From positions 1-64,000 of the forward strand of contig NZ_LWMI01000009.1 of the NCBI RefSeq assembly GCF_001640365.1: a stretch of 64,000 nucleotides of DNA, in the 5' to 3' direction. Positions 20,543 to 30,704 of this stretch are shown one piece after another. The position numbers and the translations under genes are program-made. The stretch's first letter is position 1, and every line of letters begins with the position of its first letter. Below the pieces are notes generated by a model that saw only the letters and a program-made list of their open reading frames with translations, searched no databases and was not told where the DNA came from. The stretch comes from Candidatus Arsenophonus triatominarum (GTDB lineage: Bacteria; Pseudomonadota; Gammaproteobacteria; Enterobacterales; Enterobacteriaceae).

Positions 20543-22216
20543 ATGACAGAATCTTTTGCTCAACTCTTTGAAGAATCTTTACAGAGTATCGAAACCCGTC
20601 CAGGGGCTATTGTTCGTGGTGTTGTTGTTGCTATCGACAAAGATGTCGTGTTAGTTGATGCCGGTCTGAAATCAGAATCAGCGATCCCAGTAGAACAATT
20701 TAAAAATGTGCAAGGTGAGCTAGAAATTCAGGTTGGTGATGAAATCGATGTTGCTTTAGATGCAGTAGAAGATGGTTTCGGTGAAACTATCCTGTCTCGC
20801 GAAAAAGCGAAACGTCATGAAGCTTGGTTGATGCTAGAAAAAGCCTATGAAGATGCCGAAACAGTTATGGGCATTATCAATGGCAAAGTGAAAGGTGGTT
20901 TCACAGTAGAATTAAAAGGAATTCGTGCATTTTTACCCGGTTCATTGGTTGATGTTCGCCCAGTTCGTGACACAACTCACCTGGAAGGTAAAGAGCTTGA
21001 GTTCAAAGTTATCAAACTGGATCAGAAACGCAATAACGTTGTTGTTTCGCGTCGTGCTGTGATTGAGTCTGAAAGCAGTGCAGAACGTGATCAGTTACTG
21101 GAAAACTTGCAGGAAGGCATGGAAGTTAAGGGGATTGTTAAGAACTTAACTGACTATGGTGCATTCGTTGATCTGGGCGGTGTTGATGGCTTATTACACA
21201 TTACTGACATGGCTTGGAAACGTGTTAAACACCCAAGTGAAATTGTTAATGTTGGTGATGAAATCAATGTTAAAGTATTGAAGTTTGATCGTGATCGTAC
21301 ACGTGTTTCTTTAGGCCTGAAACAGCTTGGAGAAGATCCATGGGTAGCTATTGCTAAGCGTTATCCAGAAGGCACTAAGTTGACAGGGCGAGTCACTAAT
21401 CTTACTGATTATGGCTGCTTTGTTGAAATTGAGGAAGGTGTTGAAGGTTTAGTACACGTTTCCGAAATGGATTGGACTAATAAAAATATCCATCCATCTA
21501 AAGTTGTTAATGTGGGTGATGTTGTTGAAGTTATGGTTCTGGATATTGACGAAGAGCGTCGTCGTATCTCATTAGGTTTGAAACAGTGTAAACCAAATCC
21601 ATGGCAGCAATTTGCAGAAACACACAATAAGAATGATCGGGTAGAAGGTAAAATAAAATCTATTACTGATTTTGGTATCTTCATAGGTTTAGAAGGTGGT
21701 ATTGATGGTTTAGTTCATCTGTCTGATATTTCTTGGAATGTTGCAGGTGAAGAAGCGGTTCGTGAATACAAAAAAGGCGATGAAATCGCTGCAGTTGTAT
21801 TGCAAGTTGACGCTGAACGTGAACGTATTTCTTTGGGTATTAAACAGTTAGCGGAAGATCCATTTAATAACTATCTGTCTGCTCATAAGAAAGGTGTTAT
21901 CGTTACCGGTAAAGTAGTGGCTGTTGATGCGAAAGGAGCAACGATTGAGTTGGCTGCTGGTGTTGAAGGTCACTTACGTGCATCTGAAGCTTCACGTGAT
22001 CGCGTGGAAGATATTACTCAAGTATTGAACGTTGGCGATACAGTTAAAGCTAAATATACTGGTGTTGATCGCAAAAACCGTATCATTACCTTGTCTGTTC
22101 GTGCAAAAGATGAAGCAGATGAAAAAGATGCCATTGCTTCTGTGAACAAACAGGAAGATACTAATTTTGCCAATAATGCGATGGCAGAAGCGTTCAAAGC
22201 AGCGAAAGGCGAATAA
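20543..22216 (+). CDS. rpsA: 30S ribosomal protein S1
   Basis: 557 aa, the E. coli length, with six S1 (OB-fold RNA-binding) repeats, for example [37 protein letters not shown] and [18 protein letters not shown]1 binds mRNA on the small subunit and helps start translation. The conserved start is [12 protein letters not shown] (ATG 20543). An in-frame ATG at 20507 would add 12 residues and has a better AGGA upstream, but the family start is 20543. S1 genes typically have an unusual leader with a weak Shine-Dalgarno and are autoregulated; here only GAAGA lies upstream. Confidence 0.97.
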   Translation: MTESFAQLFEESLQSIETRPGAIVRGVVVAIDKDVVLVDAGLKSESAIPVEQFKNVQGELEIQVGDEIDVALDAVEDGFGETILSREKAKRHEAWLMLEKAYEDAETVMGIINGKVKGGFTVELKGIRAFLPGSLVDVRPVRDTTHLEGKELEFKVIKLDQKRNNVVVSRRAVIESESSAERDQLLENLQEGMEVKGIVKNLTDYGAFVDLGGVDGLLHITDMAWKRVKHPSEIVNVGDEINVKVLKFDRDRTRVSLGLKQLGEDPWVAIAKRYPEGTKLTGRVTNLTDYGCFVEIEEGVEGLVHVSEMDWTNKNIHPSKVVNVGDVVEVMVLDIDEERRRISLGLKQCKPNPWQQFAETHNKNDRVEGKIKSITDFGIFIGLEGGIDGLVHLSDISWNVAGEEAVREYKKGDEIAAVVLQVDAERERISLGIKQLAEDPFNNYLSAHKKGVIVTGKVVAVDAKGATIELAAGVEGHLRASEASRDRVEDITQVLNVGDTVKAKYTGVDRKNRIITLSVRAKDEADEKDAIASVNKQEDTNFANNAMAEAFKAAKGE

Positions 22217-22231
22217 TTAAGTTTAATCATA

Positions 22232-22250
22232 GGGCAACATTTTGTTGCCC
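22232..22250 (+). terminator. Hairpin after rpsA
   Basis: GGGCAACA-TTT-TGTTGCCC, a perfect 8-bp stem between rpsA and ihfB. There is no T-run after it (CGTAACTG), so it may attenuate or protect the rpsA 3' end rather than stop transcription completely. Confidence 0.55.
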
Positions 22251-22276
22251 CGTAACTGTAGTTTAGGGGAGGTACT

Positions 22277-22561
22277 ATGACCAAGTCTGAATTAATTGAA
22301 AGACTTATTAACCAATTAGCTCATATACCAGCAAAACTTATTAAAGAAGCTGTGAAAGAAATGCTTGATTATATGGCAATAACACTTGCTAAGGGAGAGC
22401 GTATTGAGATCCGCGGATTCGGCAGTTTTTCTCTTCATTACCGTGCACCGCGCATCGGCCGTAATCCGAAAACGGGTGATAAAGTTGATTTGAAAGGAAA
22501 ACATGTTCCTCACTTCAAGCCGGGTAAAAAATTACGTGATCGCGTTAATATTTATGCATAA
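22277..22561 (+). CDS. ihfB: Integration host factor beta subunit
   Basis: A 94-aa HU/IHF DNA-bending protein. [14 protein letters not shown] start, [22 protein letters not shown] beta-arm with the DNA-intercalating Pro, and [13 protein letters not shown] end. It pairs with IhfA to bend DNA in recombination, replication and transcription. The ATG follows GGGGAGG by 6 bp. Same position behind rpsA as in E. coli. Confidence 0.97.
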   Translation: MTKSELIERLINQLAHIPAKLIKEAVKEMLDYMAITLAKGERIEIRGFGSFSLHYRAPRIGRNPKTGDKVDLKGKHVPHFKPGKKLRDRVNIYA

Positions 22562-22595
22562 ATATTAACAAATTTAATTTATTTATTCTCTTAAG

Positions 22596-22622
22596 ATGGT
22601 GTCTTAATTAAGGCGCCATTTT
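22596..22622 (+). terminator. Intrinsic terminator after ihfB
   Basis: ATGGTGTCTT-AATT-AAGGCGCCAT followed by TTTTTC: a 10-bp stem with one wobble or mismatch and a T-run, placed 35 bp after the ihfB stop. Confidence 0.8.
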
Positions 22623-22654
22623 TCATTGCCGCACTCAGGTCAATTTTTCCAATA

Positions 22655-23535
22655 TAGCTAGGCGACTTAATTTTGATTACAGCATATGTATTAAAAACAG
22701 GTCATCGATAGTGCATCCTGTTTCCATCTTTTTACGTTTAGCTTGAGACCATTTATGTTCTATAGGATTTAAATCTGGTGAATACACAGGCAAATATTCT
22801 ATCTGGTGTCCTGCGTTTATAATTGCCTGTTCAATATTCTTACCTTTGTGAAAGCTAGCGTTGTCCATAAAAATAACAGAATTTTCAGGAAGTTCTGGGA
22901 GCAATATTTTTGTGATCCAAACATAAAAAACATCACGATTAATACTGCAATCAAATAATCCGATAGCAAAAAGGGTTGTTCCCAATAAAGCGCCAATAAC
23001 ATTTGTTCTTCCCTTAGCACCCCAGTTTTTCAGGCCAAAACAACGGTGACCTTTTGGGGAATAGCCGTGAGTTCGTGGAGTGTCATGTGAAAAACCACTT
23101 TCATCAATAAAAACAACAGATTTATCTTTTTTTTCATACTGTTGTCTTTTTTGCTGATGTGCCAGCCTGTCGCTTTCGTTGGTTTTTGGATGGAATAGAG
23201 TTTTTTTTATAGGTTAATCCCAGCTTTTTAAGGGATTGCCAAATAGTCTTTTTACAAACACCGAATCGCTCTGCCCGTTCCTTTTGGTAAGCATCTGGAT
23301 ACTGTTCCACATCTTTTGCTAAAGCATTTTTATCGAGCTTCCTCTTACGTGGCGTTGAATTTTTTGGCTCTGGTCGTTTAAGCCAACGTACTAAAGACGC
23401 TTTTCCAATACGGAATTGTTTCGCAGTTTCTCGAATTGTTAAACCTTCGGCTTTCCTTACAGATATTACTTTACGTCGAAAATCAATTGTATAACTCATA
23501 ACACACCTTGTAATCAAAATTAAGTCGCCTAGCTA
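22655..23535 (-). mobile_element. IS630-family element, copy 7 (881 bp)
   Basis: TA duplications at 22653-22654 and 23536-23537. It lies between the ihfB terminator and what should be the comEC 5' end. The junction tract is 8 A's. ORF2 has Asn-to-Ser (CSINRDV). Confidence 0.94.
22677..23517 (-). pseudogene. IS630-family transposase, two-frame (copy 7)
   Basis: ORF1 (23134-23517) is intact and ORF2 is open to its stop at 22677, with the full D-D-E set. They are disconnected by the 8-A junction. Confidence 0.82.
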
Positions 23536-23591
23536 TACAATTTTTTTGAATTATTAAAACCTCTTCTTAATTGTTATAAAACATTTAATTA

Positions 23592-23730
23592 ACCTGAGTT
23601 CGGGATAAGAAATAAAGTGAAAGTCTTGTTATTCAAATAGTTGAATGCGCATATTTCGTTAAAATACTCAAACAATCTGGTTAAAGCGTAGAGTATTGTT
23701 AAACAATTATGGAAAATCTTACTGAACTTT
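23592..23730 (+). mobile_element. IS982-family 5' remnant B
   Basis: Starts ACCTGAGTTCGGGATAAG and is near-identical to remnant A for about 130 bp. It reaches ATGGAAAATCTTACTGAACTT (transposase codons 1-7), then is cut by the IS5-family end. The short AT-rich stretch 23538-23591 to its left holds nothing recognisable. Confidence 0.78.
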
Positions 23731-24770
23731 AAAATAGTTGCTGAATAGAGACTTGCATTTTTTGTCACGCTATAGACAATAAAAAGAGGTTTAACTTAGA
23801 AAATAACGGTTTGAAAAGATCAACAAAGAGCGGTTGTTACGAGATAATCGTTTATGTAAAGCAATCATTGGATTATCAGTCGAAGAATTGAAAAATTTAG
23901 CCGCTGAATTTTCAGCTTGTTATTTGATTTATCGGAAAAAGAATCGAAAAGATCACGAGCGGCAGATGGGTGCAGGGCAGAAAGGATTTATCCCAACCCC
24001 ATTAGATAAACTGCTTTTTATTTTATTGTATTTAAAATGTTATCCGACCTATGATTTGCAAGGACTTCTTTTTGGTTTAGATAGAACACGGGTATGTCGC
24101 TGGGTAAAAATATTATTGCCGGTTTTAGAGATGACCTTGGGGCGAGAATGTGTTTTGCCCGCTCGTCAAATTCGCTCTGCTGAGGAATTTTTTCGCGCCT
24201 TTCCTGGAGTTAAAGACGTCTTTATTGATGGGACAGAGCGACCTGTCCAAAAGCCTAAGAATCTGCGTCGGCGAAAAAAAATGTATTCGGGAAAGAAAAG
24301 ACAGACCACTCGAAAAGGGCTTATTATGACTGACGAAACGAGGAAAATTGGATTTATCCCCATGATCAAAAATGGGCGCCGTCACGATAAACGCTTACTC
24401 GATAAAGTCGATATAATTCGCCATATTCCCCCTGAGGTAACCATCTGGGCCGATACCGGTTTTCAAGGTATAGATAATAAACAGCATCCTAATACACAAA
24501 TCCCAAAAAAAGGAACTCGAAAAAGACCTTTATCGCCTGAACAAAAACAAGAAAATAAAATAATCTCGGGCATCCGTATTACGGTTGAACACGCCATCGC
24601 GGGTATCAAGCGCCTCGGTTGTATGACCCAAATTTTACGGAATCGTAGACCCTTTATTGATGATACCTTTTTACTCCTTAGTGCCGGTCTTTGGAATTTC
24701 CATCTCAGAACAGCCTAAAATTTACTTCAATCACCGAATACCCTTACTTCACTATTAAGCAACACGCTTA
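23731..24770 (+). mobile_element. IS5-family (ISL2-like) element, copy B
   Basis: Same element as copy A, here on the plus strand, and again joined at its left to an IS982 remnant but at a different base. Its right end (...AAGCAACACGCTTA) abuts an IS701-like 3' fragment. The two flanks are different elements, so recombination has occurred since insertion. Confidence 0.78.
23834..24718 (+). CDS. IS5-family transposase, copy B (start codon altered)
   Basis: The protein matches copy A (MLRDNRLCKAIIG ... LLSAGLWNFHLRTA), with FIDGTERPVQ, WADTGFQG and TVEHAIAGIKR present and one extra Asn (GIDNKQ). The ATG used in copy A is AAG here, so translation would have to start at TTG 23834, seven codons in, without an obvious ribosome site. 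Probably weakly or not expressed. Confidence 0.85.
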   Translation: MLRDNRLCKAIIGLSVEELKNLAAEFSACYLIYRKKNRKDHERQMGAGQKGFIPTPLDKLLFILLYLKCYPTYDLQGLLFGLDRTRVCRWVKILLPVLEMTLGRECVLPARQIRSAEEFFRAFPGVKDVFIDGTERPVQKPKNLRRRKKMYSGKKRQTTRKGLIMTDETRKIGFIPMIKNGRRHDKRLLDKVDIIRHIPPEVTIWADTGFQGIDNKQHPNTQIPKKGTRKRPLSPEQKQENKIISGIRITVEHAIAGIKRLGCMTQILRNRRPFIDDTFLLLSAGLWNFHLRTA

Positions 24771-24856
24771 AAATTGGGACGTAATCAAAAATGCCATTAC
24801 TGAGCACATCCGTGTTTTATTAGCGTACCCAAATTAGTTTTGTGCGAAACTCGTGT
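24771..24856 (+). pseudogene. IS701-like transposase 3' end fragment
   Basis: 86 bp: NWDVIKNAITEHIRVLLAYPN, stop, then GTGCGAAACTCGTGT, the right terminal repeat. Adjacent comEC sequence resumes at 24857. Confidence 0.8.
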
Positions 24857-26226
24857 TGGATAGTTAAATTGGTTCATTTGCAATTAGGTATGCTGATTCT
24901 ATTAATTCCTATTCAATTGATTTTATTTCAAGGAGTTAATATTACTAGTATTTTTGCTAATTTATGGGCTGTGCCAATTATTTCATTTATAACCATACCG
25001 TTAATTATGGTTTAATATATTTGTATTTTTTGGTACGCAGTACAAAATTTATTATTTGGTATAATCGATAAAAGTATTAGTTTAGCATTATGGCCCCTGG
25101 CTCACATTGAGCGTTACTGGCTTGATACTGGTCATCTTCCAATTATCATAACCGGGCTTAGTTGGCTTATTATTTTATGTTGGCAGTTTAGTTGGTTTGT
25201 GCAGTATAAATTACTGATAATATTGTTAATTTATTGGTCAATCACGAACTTGAAACAAAGCGATTTGGTTCTTTGGCGATTGATTATGTTAGATGTGGGG
25301 CATGGATTAGCAATTATTATTGAGCGACAGGAAAAAGTGTTAATTTATGACACCAGTATTTCATGGAAGAAAAACTGTATTGCTAATAGTACTATTTTGC
25401 CTTATTTACGATATCATCGTTTAACACCTGAAGGCGTTATACTTAGTCATAATCATATCGATCACACTGGTGGGGTAGCTAGTTTATTATTAACCTATCC
25501 TGGATTAAAGATCAGAAATCACTTTGATAAAAAAAATCATTTTCCATGCCATCGAGGTATTTATTGGCAATGGCAGAAATTACATTTTGAAGTATTGTGG
25601 CCAATAGTTGATCAAAAAAGATCACATAATAATGAATCGTGTGTAGTAAAAATTAGTGATGGTTATCATTCGGTTATTTTATCTGACGACATTGAAAAAG
25701 CAGCGGAGAAAAAACTCGTACGTCTAGCAATAGCAAATTTGCCGGCTAATTTATTACAAGTTCCTCATCATGGTAGTAATACTTCGTCAACGATGGCGTT
25801 TATTCAAGCAATTAAACCGCAATATGCACTTACTTCTGTTGCACGTTATAGCTGTTGGCGTTTACCTTCTGATAAAGTACGTCAACGATATGAGAATATA
25901 GCACGAGTTTCACACAGGCATATAAAATTCCAGAAATGGCTTAAAAGCAATGGTTAACTTGCAAGTTACTAAAACGTATAAATTTGTTTAAATTACAATA
26001 AGTTGCTTTTAATTTATAAGATTTTGTCTATTCATATATTATGCTGAATTAAACTTAAAAATAGAGCGTTTTTTTATTGGTGCGAAACTCGTGTATAGGA
26101 GCAAATTGGCTGAGTACAGCGGAATCAGGGCAAATTATAGCGTAGTTCTATTTTGATAAAATTGAAATAATGCGTTATAGACAGGAAGTTTATCCTCGCT
26201 GGTATCATCAGCAGTTTGGTATTTAG
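24857..26226 (+). pseudogene. comEC: comEC (ycaI), DNA-uptake channel, disrupted
   Basis: The C-terminal half survives. Membrane segments of the competence domain come first (HLQLGMLILLIPIQLILFQG, WAVPIISFITIPLIMV, then a stop at 25013). A metallo-beta-lactamase-like domain in 25199-25900 has MLDVGHGLAIII, SHNHIDHTGG and VPHHGSNTSS. The last residues after MITE d are WLSTAESGQIIA...[11 protein letters not shown]. The N-terminal half is gone, replaced by IS630, IS982, IS5 and IS701-like material, and there is at least one stop plus the MITE. ComEC moves single-stranded DNA across the inner membrane. Its position between ihfB and msbA matches E. coli ycaI. Confidence 0.93.
25901..26094. mobile_element. 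MITE copy d (194 bp) in comEC
   Basis: First base G (GCACGAGTTTCACAC), right end GTGCGAAACTCGTGT. A clean 3-bp target duplication ATA (25898-25900 and 26095-26097). It interrupts the comEC C-terminal codons. Confidence 0.92.
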
Positions 26227-26278
26227 AGATTTCTCAAGTAAAATAAACGGCTTATTTTTATGGGTATTTAATAAGACA

Positions 26279-28030
26279 ATGATAATGAATGATAAAGATC
26301 TTTCTACATGGCAAACATTTCGCCGACTATGGCCTATGATTTTGCCATTTAAACTGGGATTAAGTGTAGCTGCTGTTGCGTTAATTATTAACGCTGCCGG
26401 CGATGCATTCATGATCTCCTTATTAAAACCTTTGCTTGATGAAGGTTTTGGTAAAGCTGATAACTGCACACTAAAATGGTTACCCATTGCTATATTGGGG
26501 CTAATGCTGATAAGAGGGATATCGAGTTTTATCTCCAATTATTGTATTGCCTGGGTTTCTGGTAAAGTCGTAATGAATATGCGTAGGTGTTTGTTTGGCC
26601 ATATGATGGAGATGCCGGTTTCTTTTTTTGATCAGCAGTCGGCAGGAACTTTACTTTCTCGCATAACGTATGATTCTGAACAAGTCGCTTCATCTTCCTC
26701 TAGCGCTTTAATCACTATTGTTCGAGAAAGCGCGTACATTATCGGCCTGTTTGGGCTGATGTTTTATTACAGTTGGCATCTTTCACTAATATTAATTGTT
26801 ATTGCTCCTATTGTTGCGTTAACCATTCGCTCGGTTTCTAAACACTTTAGGAATATTAGTAAAAGTATGCAAACTGGCATGGGACAAGTAACTGCTAGTG
26901 CGGAACAGATGTTAAAAGGCCATAAGGAAGTTTTGATTTTTGGTGGGCAAAAAGTTGAAACTGAGCGTTTTAGCAAAGTTAGTAATCATATGCGTCGGCA
27001 AACGATGAAAATGGTGACGGCATCTTCTATCTCTGATCCTATTATCCAACTGATAGCCTCTCTAGCATTAGCATTCACGCTTTATATCGCGAGTTTTCCT
27101 GAAGTTATGCAAACATTGACAGCTGGCACTATCGGTGTTGTTTTTTCATCCATGTTTGCACTAATGCGCCCATTAAAGTCATTAACAAATGTTAATGCAC
27201 AATTTCAAAGAGGTATGGCCGCATGCCAGACATTGTTTACCATTTTAGATATGGAGCAGGAAAAAGACGAGGGTAAATTAACCTTAAAAAAAGCGAAAGG
27301 TGAAATAGAGTTTAAACATGTTACCTTTAAGTATGCAACAAAAGAGCATCCTGCATTACATGATATTTGTTTTAAAATTCCGGCAGGAAAATCTATTGCC
27401 TTAGTCGGACGATCAGGTTCAGGAAAATCGACTATTGCGAATCTAATTACCCGCTTTTATGAGGTTAATGAAGGTCAAATACTGCTTGATGATCATGATT
27501 TACGTGAATACACTTTAAGCTCTCTACGTAACCAAGTCGCACTCGTTTCTCAGCATGTCTATCTTTTTAATGATACTATTGCCAATAATATTGCTTACGC
27601 AACCGATGGTCGTTTTAGTCGAAAAGCGATCGAAAAAGCCGCTAAAATGGCTTATGCGATGGACTTTATTCAAAAACTGGATAATGGACTAGATACCGTT
27701 ATTGGTGAAAATGGTGTAATGCTTTCTGGTGGGCAGCGCCAACGAATTGCGATTGCGCGTGCTTTATTACATAACTCATCTATATTAATTCTTGATGAAG
27801 CTACATCTGCGCTTGATACTGAGTCAGAGAGAGCGATTCAGGCAGCATTGGACGAATTACAAAAAAATCGGACTTCGATTATTATTGCCCATCGTCTTTC
27901 GACAATAGAAAATGCAGATGAAATTTTAGTTATTCAGGATGGTAAAATTATTGAACGAGGTACTCATCAAACGCTGCTTAAGTGCGATGGGGCATATGCT
28001 CAACTTTATAGCATGCAATTTAAACAATGA
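26279..28030 (+). CDS. msbA: Lipid A ABC transporter/flippase MsbA
   Basis: 583 aa (E. coli 582). Flips lipid A-core LPS across the inner membrane. Six membrane helices in the first ~320 residues are followed by an ATPase domain: Walker [10 protein letters not shown] (about 377-385), Q-loop [11 protein letters not shown], signature [15 protein letters not shown], Walker [13 protein letters not shown], and switch His [11 protein letters not shown] 26279 ([14 protein letters not shown]) corresponds to the E. coli start; the longer frame from 26216 overlaps the dead comEC. The stop overlaps lpxK by 4 bp, so the pair is translationally coupled as in E. coli. Confidence 0.97.
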   Translation: MIMNDKDLSTWQTFRRLWPMILPFKLGLSVAAVALIINAAGDAFMISLLKPLLDEGFGKADNCTLKWLPIAILGLMLIRGISSFISNYCIAWVSGKVVMNMRRCLFGHMMEMPVSFFDQQSAGTLLSRITYDSEQVASSSSSALITIVRESAYIIGLFGLMFYYSWHLSLILIVIAPIVALTIRSVSKHFRNISKSMQTGMGQVTASAEQMLKGHKEVLIFGGQKVETERFSKVSNHMRRQTMKMVTASSISDPIIQLIASLALAFTLYIASFPEVMQTLTAGTIGVVFSSMFALMRPLKSLTNVNAQFQRGMAACQTLFTILDMEQEKDEGKLTLKKAKGEIEFKHVTFKYATKEHPALHDICFKIPAGKSIALVGRSGSGKSTIANLITRFYEVNEGQILLDDHDLREYTLSSLRNQVALVSQHVYLFNDTIANNIAYATDGRFSRKAIEKAAKMAYAMDFIQKLDNGLDTVIGENGVMLSGGQRQRIAIARALLHNSSILILDEATSALDTESERAIQAALDELQKNRTSIIIAHRLSTIENADEILVIQDGKIIERGTHQTLLKCDGAYAQLYSMQFKQ

Positions 28031-29019
28031 TTGATAAAATATGGTTAAGTGGTTCGTGGCTATATCTTTTGCTACTACCGTTGTCGATATTATATGGCAT
28101 GATTATTGGATTAAGACGCCTTGGCTATCATTTGGCAATTTTCTCTAGTTGGAAAGCGCCGATACCTATTATCGTTGTGGGTAATTTGACTGCCGGCGGT
28201 AATGGTAAAACGCCGGTTGTCATATGGTTAGTTGAGCAGCTTTTATCACGAGGCTATCGTGTTGGTGTTGTATCCCGTGGATATGGCGGTAAAGCAACTT
28301 CTTATCCGCTATTAGTTAATAAAAGTATATCAATAAAAGAAACCGGCGATGAACCTGCGTTGATTTATCGGCGAACTGGTGTGCCAGTGGCAGTTGCCCC
28401 TAAACGAGTAGACGCAGTTAAGATGCTACTCAAGCAACAAAAACTGGATGTTATTATTGCTGATGATGGTCTTCAGCATTACGCACTACAAAGGGATTTT
28501 GAGATCGTTGTTATCGACGGTATCCGTCGTTTTGGCAATGGTTGGTTGCTGCCTGCTGGTCCATTACGTGAGTGTCTATATCGTTTGAATACCGTTAATG
28601 CTGTTATTACTAACGGTGGTATCGCTAAGTATGGGGAGATTGCCATGCAGTTAGCAGGCGATATTGCTATCAATATGTTGACCGGTGAAAAACGCTCAGC
28701 CTGTGAATTGGAGCAAGTTGTTGCCATTGCAGGAATTGGGCACCCAGCACGTTTTTTTTCAAGCCTTGAACAAAAAAGAGTCCCATTAATTGCAACACAC
28801 GCTTTCGCTGATCACCAGTGTTATGAGTTTTCTAAACTAACAACCTTAGTGACTGAACATCAAACATTATTAATGACTGAAAAGGACGCAGTGAAATGTT
28901 TTCATTTTGCTCAATTAAATTGGTGGTATCTGCCAGTAAATGCCCAACTTGCACAGCCTGGTGCAGGAAAAACTCTTTCCGCCATTAGTGAATTGGTCAA
29001 GTCTGGTAAAAACGCTTGA
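28027..29019 (+). CDS. lpxK: Tetraacyldisaccharide 4'-kinase
   Basis: A 330-aa membrane-associated kinase adding the 4'-phosphate of lipid A. N-terminal membrane anchor ([21 protein letters not shown]), P-loop [12 protein letters not shown] (about residues 53-64), and the [12 protein letters not shown] catalytic motif. The start ATG overlaps the msbA stop (ATGA). E. coli length 328. Complete and intact. Confidence 0.97.
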   Translation: MIDKIWLSGSWLYLLLLPLSILYGMIIGLRRLGYHLAIFSSWKAPIPIIVVGNLTAGGNGKTPVVIWLVEQLLSRGYRVGVVSRGYGGKATSYPLLVNKSISIKETGDEPALIYRRTGVPVAVAPKRVDAVKMLLKQQKLDVIIADDGLQHYALQRDFEIVVIDGIRRFGNGWLLPAGPLRECLYRLNTVNAVITNGGIAKYGEIAMQLAGDIAINMLTGEKRSACELEQVVAIAGIGHPARFFSSLEQKRVPLIATHAFADHQCYEFSKLTTLVTEHQTLLMTEKDAVKCFHFAQLNWWYLPVNAQLAQPGAGKTLSAISELVKSGKNA

Positions 29020-29339
29020 AATAATAACATTATCATGTTATCTATAAGTGGAATCTAGTTAGCAATGTAGTGACTTCATTTCAATTATACCACGCCAGCT
29101 ATTATTTCATTAATACAAAATCCTTTAATTTTATTTAGTATCAAATCTGATTGATAAACTCTAGTAATGAATAATTTGGCTTGTGTTATGTTGTTTGATG
29201 TTTAAACAGATCCTAAATAGCAACAGACACTACTGAGTTGGTGTTTTTTTAATATAATAATACTACTCTGACATTAAGGGTATTTGGTGAAAGAAAAAAT
29301 GGGGTTTCTATCGAAAGCTTAATAAAAGAGTAGGGAGCA
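29020..29339. other. Non-coding region lpxK to csp; ycaQ absent
   Basis: About 320 bp without a gene. E. coli carries ycaQ between lpxK and ycaR; no trace is visible here. The region should contain the promoter and leader of the cold-shock-like gene (a TTTTTTTAATATAATAATACTAC stretch near 29245 is a plausible AT-rich core), but no promoter can be fixed by eye. Confidence 0.5.
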
Positions 29340-29372
29340 CACTAGGAGAAAATGAAATTTTGTCACCTAGTG
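29340..29372 (+). promoter_or_regulatory. Leader hairpin before the csp-like start
   Basis: A perfect 7-bp inverted repeat CACTAGG ... CCTAGTG (29340-29346 and 29366-29372) ends 7 bases before the AAAAGGAG ribosome site of the cold-shock-like gene. It encloses an alternative in-frame ATG (29352). A temperature-sensitive leader is plausible for this family but unproven here. Confidence 0.45.
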
Positions 29373-29390
29373 AACAAAAGGAGTTTTATT

Positions 29391-29612
29391 ATGACATTAC
29401 AATTACAAATGGGTCGCGTAAAATGGTTTGATGTAAAAGAAGGCTATGGATTTATCTCCCCAGTGAATGGCGGTCAAGATATCTATGTTAATCGTCGAGC
29501 TATTGCGAACACTAAAAATAAATTGCTTAAAGAAGGCCAGTGTGTTGAATTTTCAGTTACGCGTAACGCTTATGGCATTGCTGCCGCTGATGTTATCGCT
29601 TATGAATTTTAA
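29391..29612 (+). CDS. Divergent cold-shock-like (CspA family) protein
   Basis: A 73-aa single cold-shock (OB-fold) domain: MGRVKWFDVKEGYGFISPVN carries an RNP1-like GYGFI. The RNP2-like site is IYVNR, where canonical proteins have VFVHF, so the usual aromatic/His nucleic-acid-contact residues are changed. Start ATG 29391 follows AAAAGGAG by 6-7 bp; an in-frame upstream ATG at 29352 would add 13 residues but lies inside the leader hairpin. I cannot assign a specific csp letter. E. coli has no csp gene at this place. Probably an RNA-binding protein with altered specificity. Confidence 0.85.
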   Translation: MTLQLQMGRVKWFDVKEGYGFISPVNGGQDIYVNRRAIANTKNKLLKEGQCVEFSVTRNAYGIAAADVIAYEF

Positions 29613-29613
29613 C

Positions 29614-29660
29614 CTAATGTTAACTGCCAATTTGTCAGATTACTGACAAATACACATTAG
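29614..29660 (+). terminator. Extended hairpin after csp-like gene
   Basis: Nested inverted repeats: outer CTAATGT/ACATTAG and inner TTTGTCAG-ATTA-CTGACAAA (perfect 8-bp stem). No T-run follows, so it may be a weak or factor-assisted terminator or a 3' stability element. Confidence 0.5.
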
Positions 29661-29739
29661 AGCAGATATTAAAGTTAACGGTGATGCATGCTTATGCTAT
29701 TCTGGTTTCATCTTAAATTACGTTTTTGATGAGGAATAT

Positions 29740-29919
29740 ATGGATCACCGTCTACTTGATATCATTGCTTGTCCTATTTGTCATGGCAAACTAGTCTATG
29801 ATAAACAAAATTTAGAGCTTATCTGTAAATTTGATCATCTTGCTTATCCTGTGCGTAATAACATACCGGTATTATTAAAAGAAGAAGCTCGTGAGTTGCC
29901 TTTAGATGAAGAAAAGTAA
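29740..29919 (+). CDS. ycaR: YcaR (Trm112-like UPF0434) small protein
   Basis: 59 aa: [20 protein letters not shown], then [21 protein letters not shown] zinc-ribbon-like CPxC pair near residues 11-14 and one later Cys are typical of the UPF0434/Trm112-like family. Function is unknown in E. coli. ATG 29740 follows GAGGAA. It overlaps the alternative kdsB start and precedes kdsB directly, as in E. coli. Confidence 0.93.
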   Translation: MDHRLLDIIACPICHGKLVYDKQNLELICKFDHLAYPVRNNIPVLLKEEARELPLDEEK

Positions 29920-29920
29920 C

Positions 29921-30670
29921 ATGTTCACAGTCATTATTCCGGCGCGTTTTGCTTCTAATCGCTTACAGGGCAAGCCGTTAGCTGATATTCATGGCAAACC
30001 TATGGTTATTAGAGTAATGGAAAGAGCGCTAATGTCAGATGCGACTCGAGTTATTGTGGCGACTGATCATCAGGCCGTATTTGATGTGGTGCAAGCGGCC
30101 AATGGAGAAGTCTGCATGACCAACGTTGGCCACCAATCAGGCACTGAAAGATTAGCAGAACTTATTGAAAAATATAAATTTTCTGATGATGAAATTATTA
30201 TCAATGTACAAGGTGATGAACCTTTAATCCCACCAGAAATAATTAATCAATTAGCTAGCAATCTGATGCTAAATAACGTCGGCATGGCAACATTAGCGGC
30301 ACCGATAAACGATCCACACGAAGTATTTGATCCGGCTATTGTAAAAGTCGTGACGGATAAACAGAGCAATGCCTTATATTTTTCCAGAGCGGCTATTCCC
30401 TGGGAACGTGATCGCTTTGCCGTTAGCAAAATGGAAATTGGCCAGCATTTTTTGCGTCATATCGGTATTTATGCTTATCGGGCCGGTTTTATTCGTCGTT
30501 ATATCCAATGGCCGATAAGTCCGTTAGAGACGATAGAAATGCTTGAGCAATTGCGTGTACTGTGGTACGGCGAAAAAATTCATGTTGCCCTGGCAGTTAA
30601 AACACCAGGGCCTGGAGTCGATAATCAGCAGGATCTCGATGCTGTACGGAAAGCATTTTTTCCTACTTAA
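29921..30670 (+). CDS. kdsB: CMP-KDO synthetase
   Basis: 249 aa. Activates KDO with CTP to give CMP-KDO for the LPS inner core. [20 protein letters not shown] start, [21 protein letters not shown], and [23 protein letters not shown] 29921 gives the family length (E. coli 248); an upstream ATG 29906 overlapping ycaR would add five residues. Coupled to ycaR with one base between stop and start. Intact. Confidence 0.96.
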   Translation: MFTVIIPARFASNRLQGKPLADIHGKPMVIRVMERALMSDATRVIVATDHQAVFDVVQAANGEVCMTNVGHQSGTERLAELIEKYKFSDDEIIINVQGDEPLIPPEIINQLASNLMLNNVGMATLAAPINDPHEVFDPAIVKVVTDKQSNALYFSRAAIPWERDRFAVSKMEIGQHFLRHIGIYAYRAGFIRRYIQWPISPLETIEMLEQLRVLWYGEKIHVALAVKTPGPGVDNQQDLDAVRKAFFPT

Positions 30671-30704
30671 AATTATTCTGATGTCACCAATTATAAAAAA
30701 CTAT

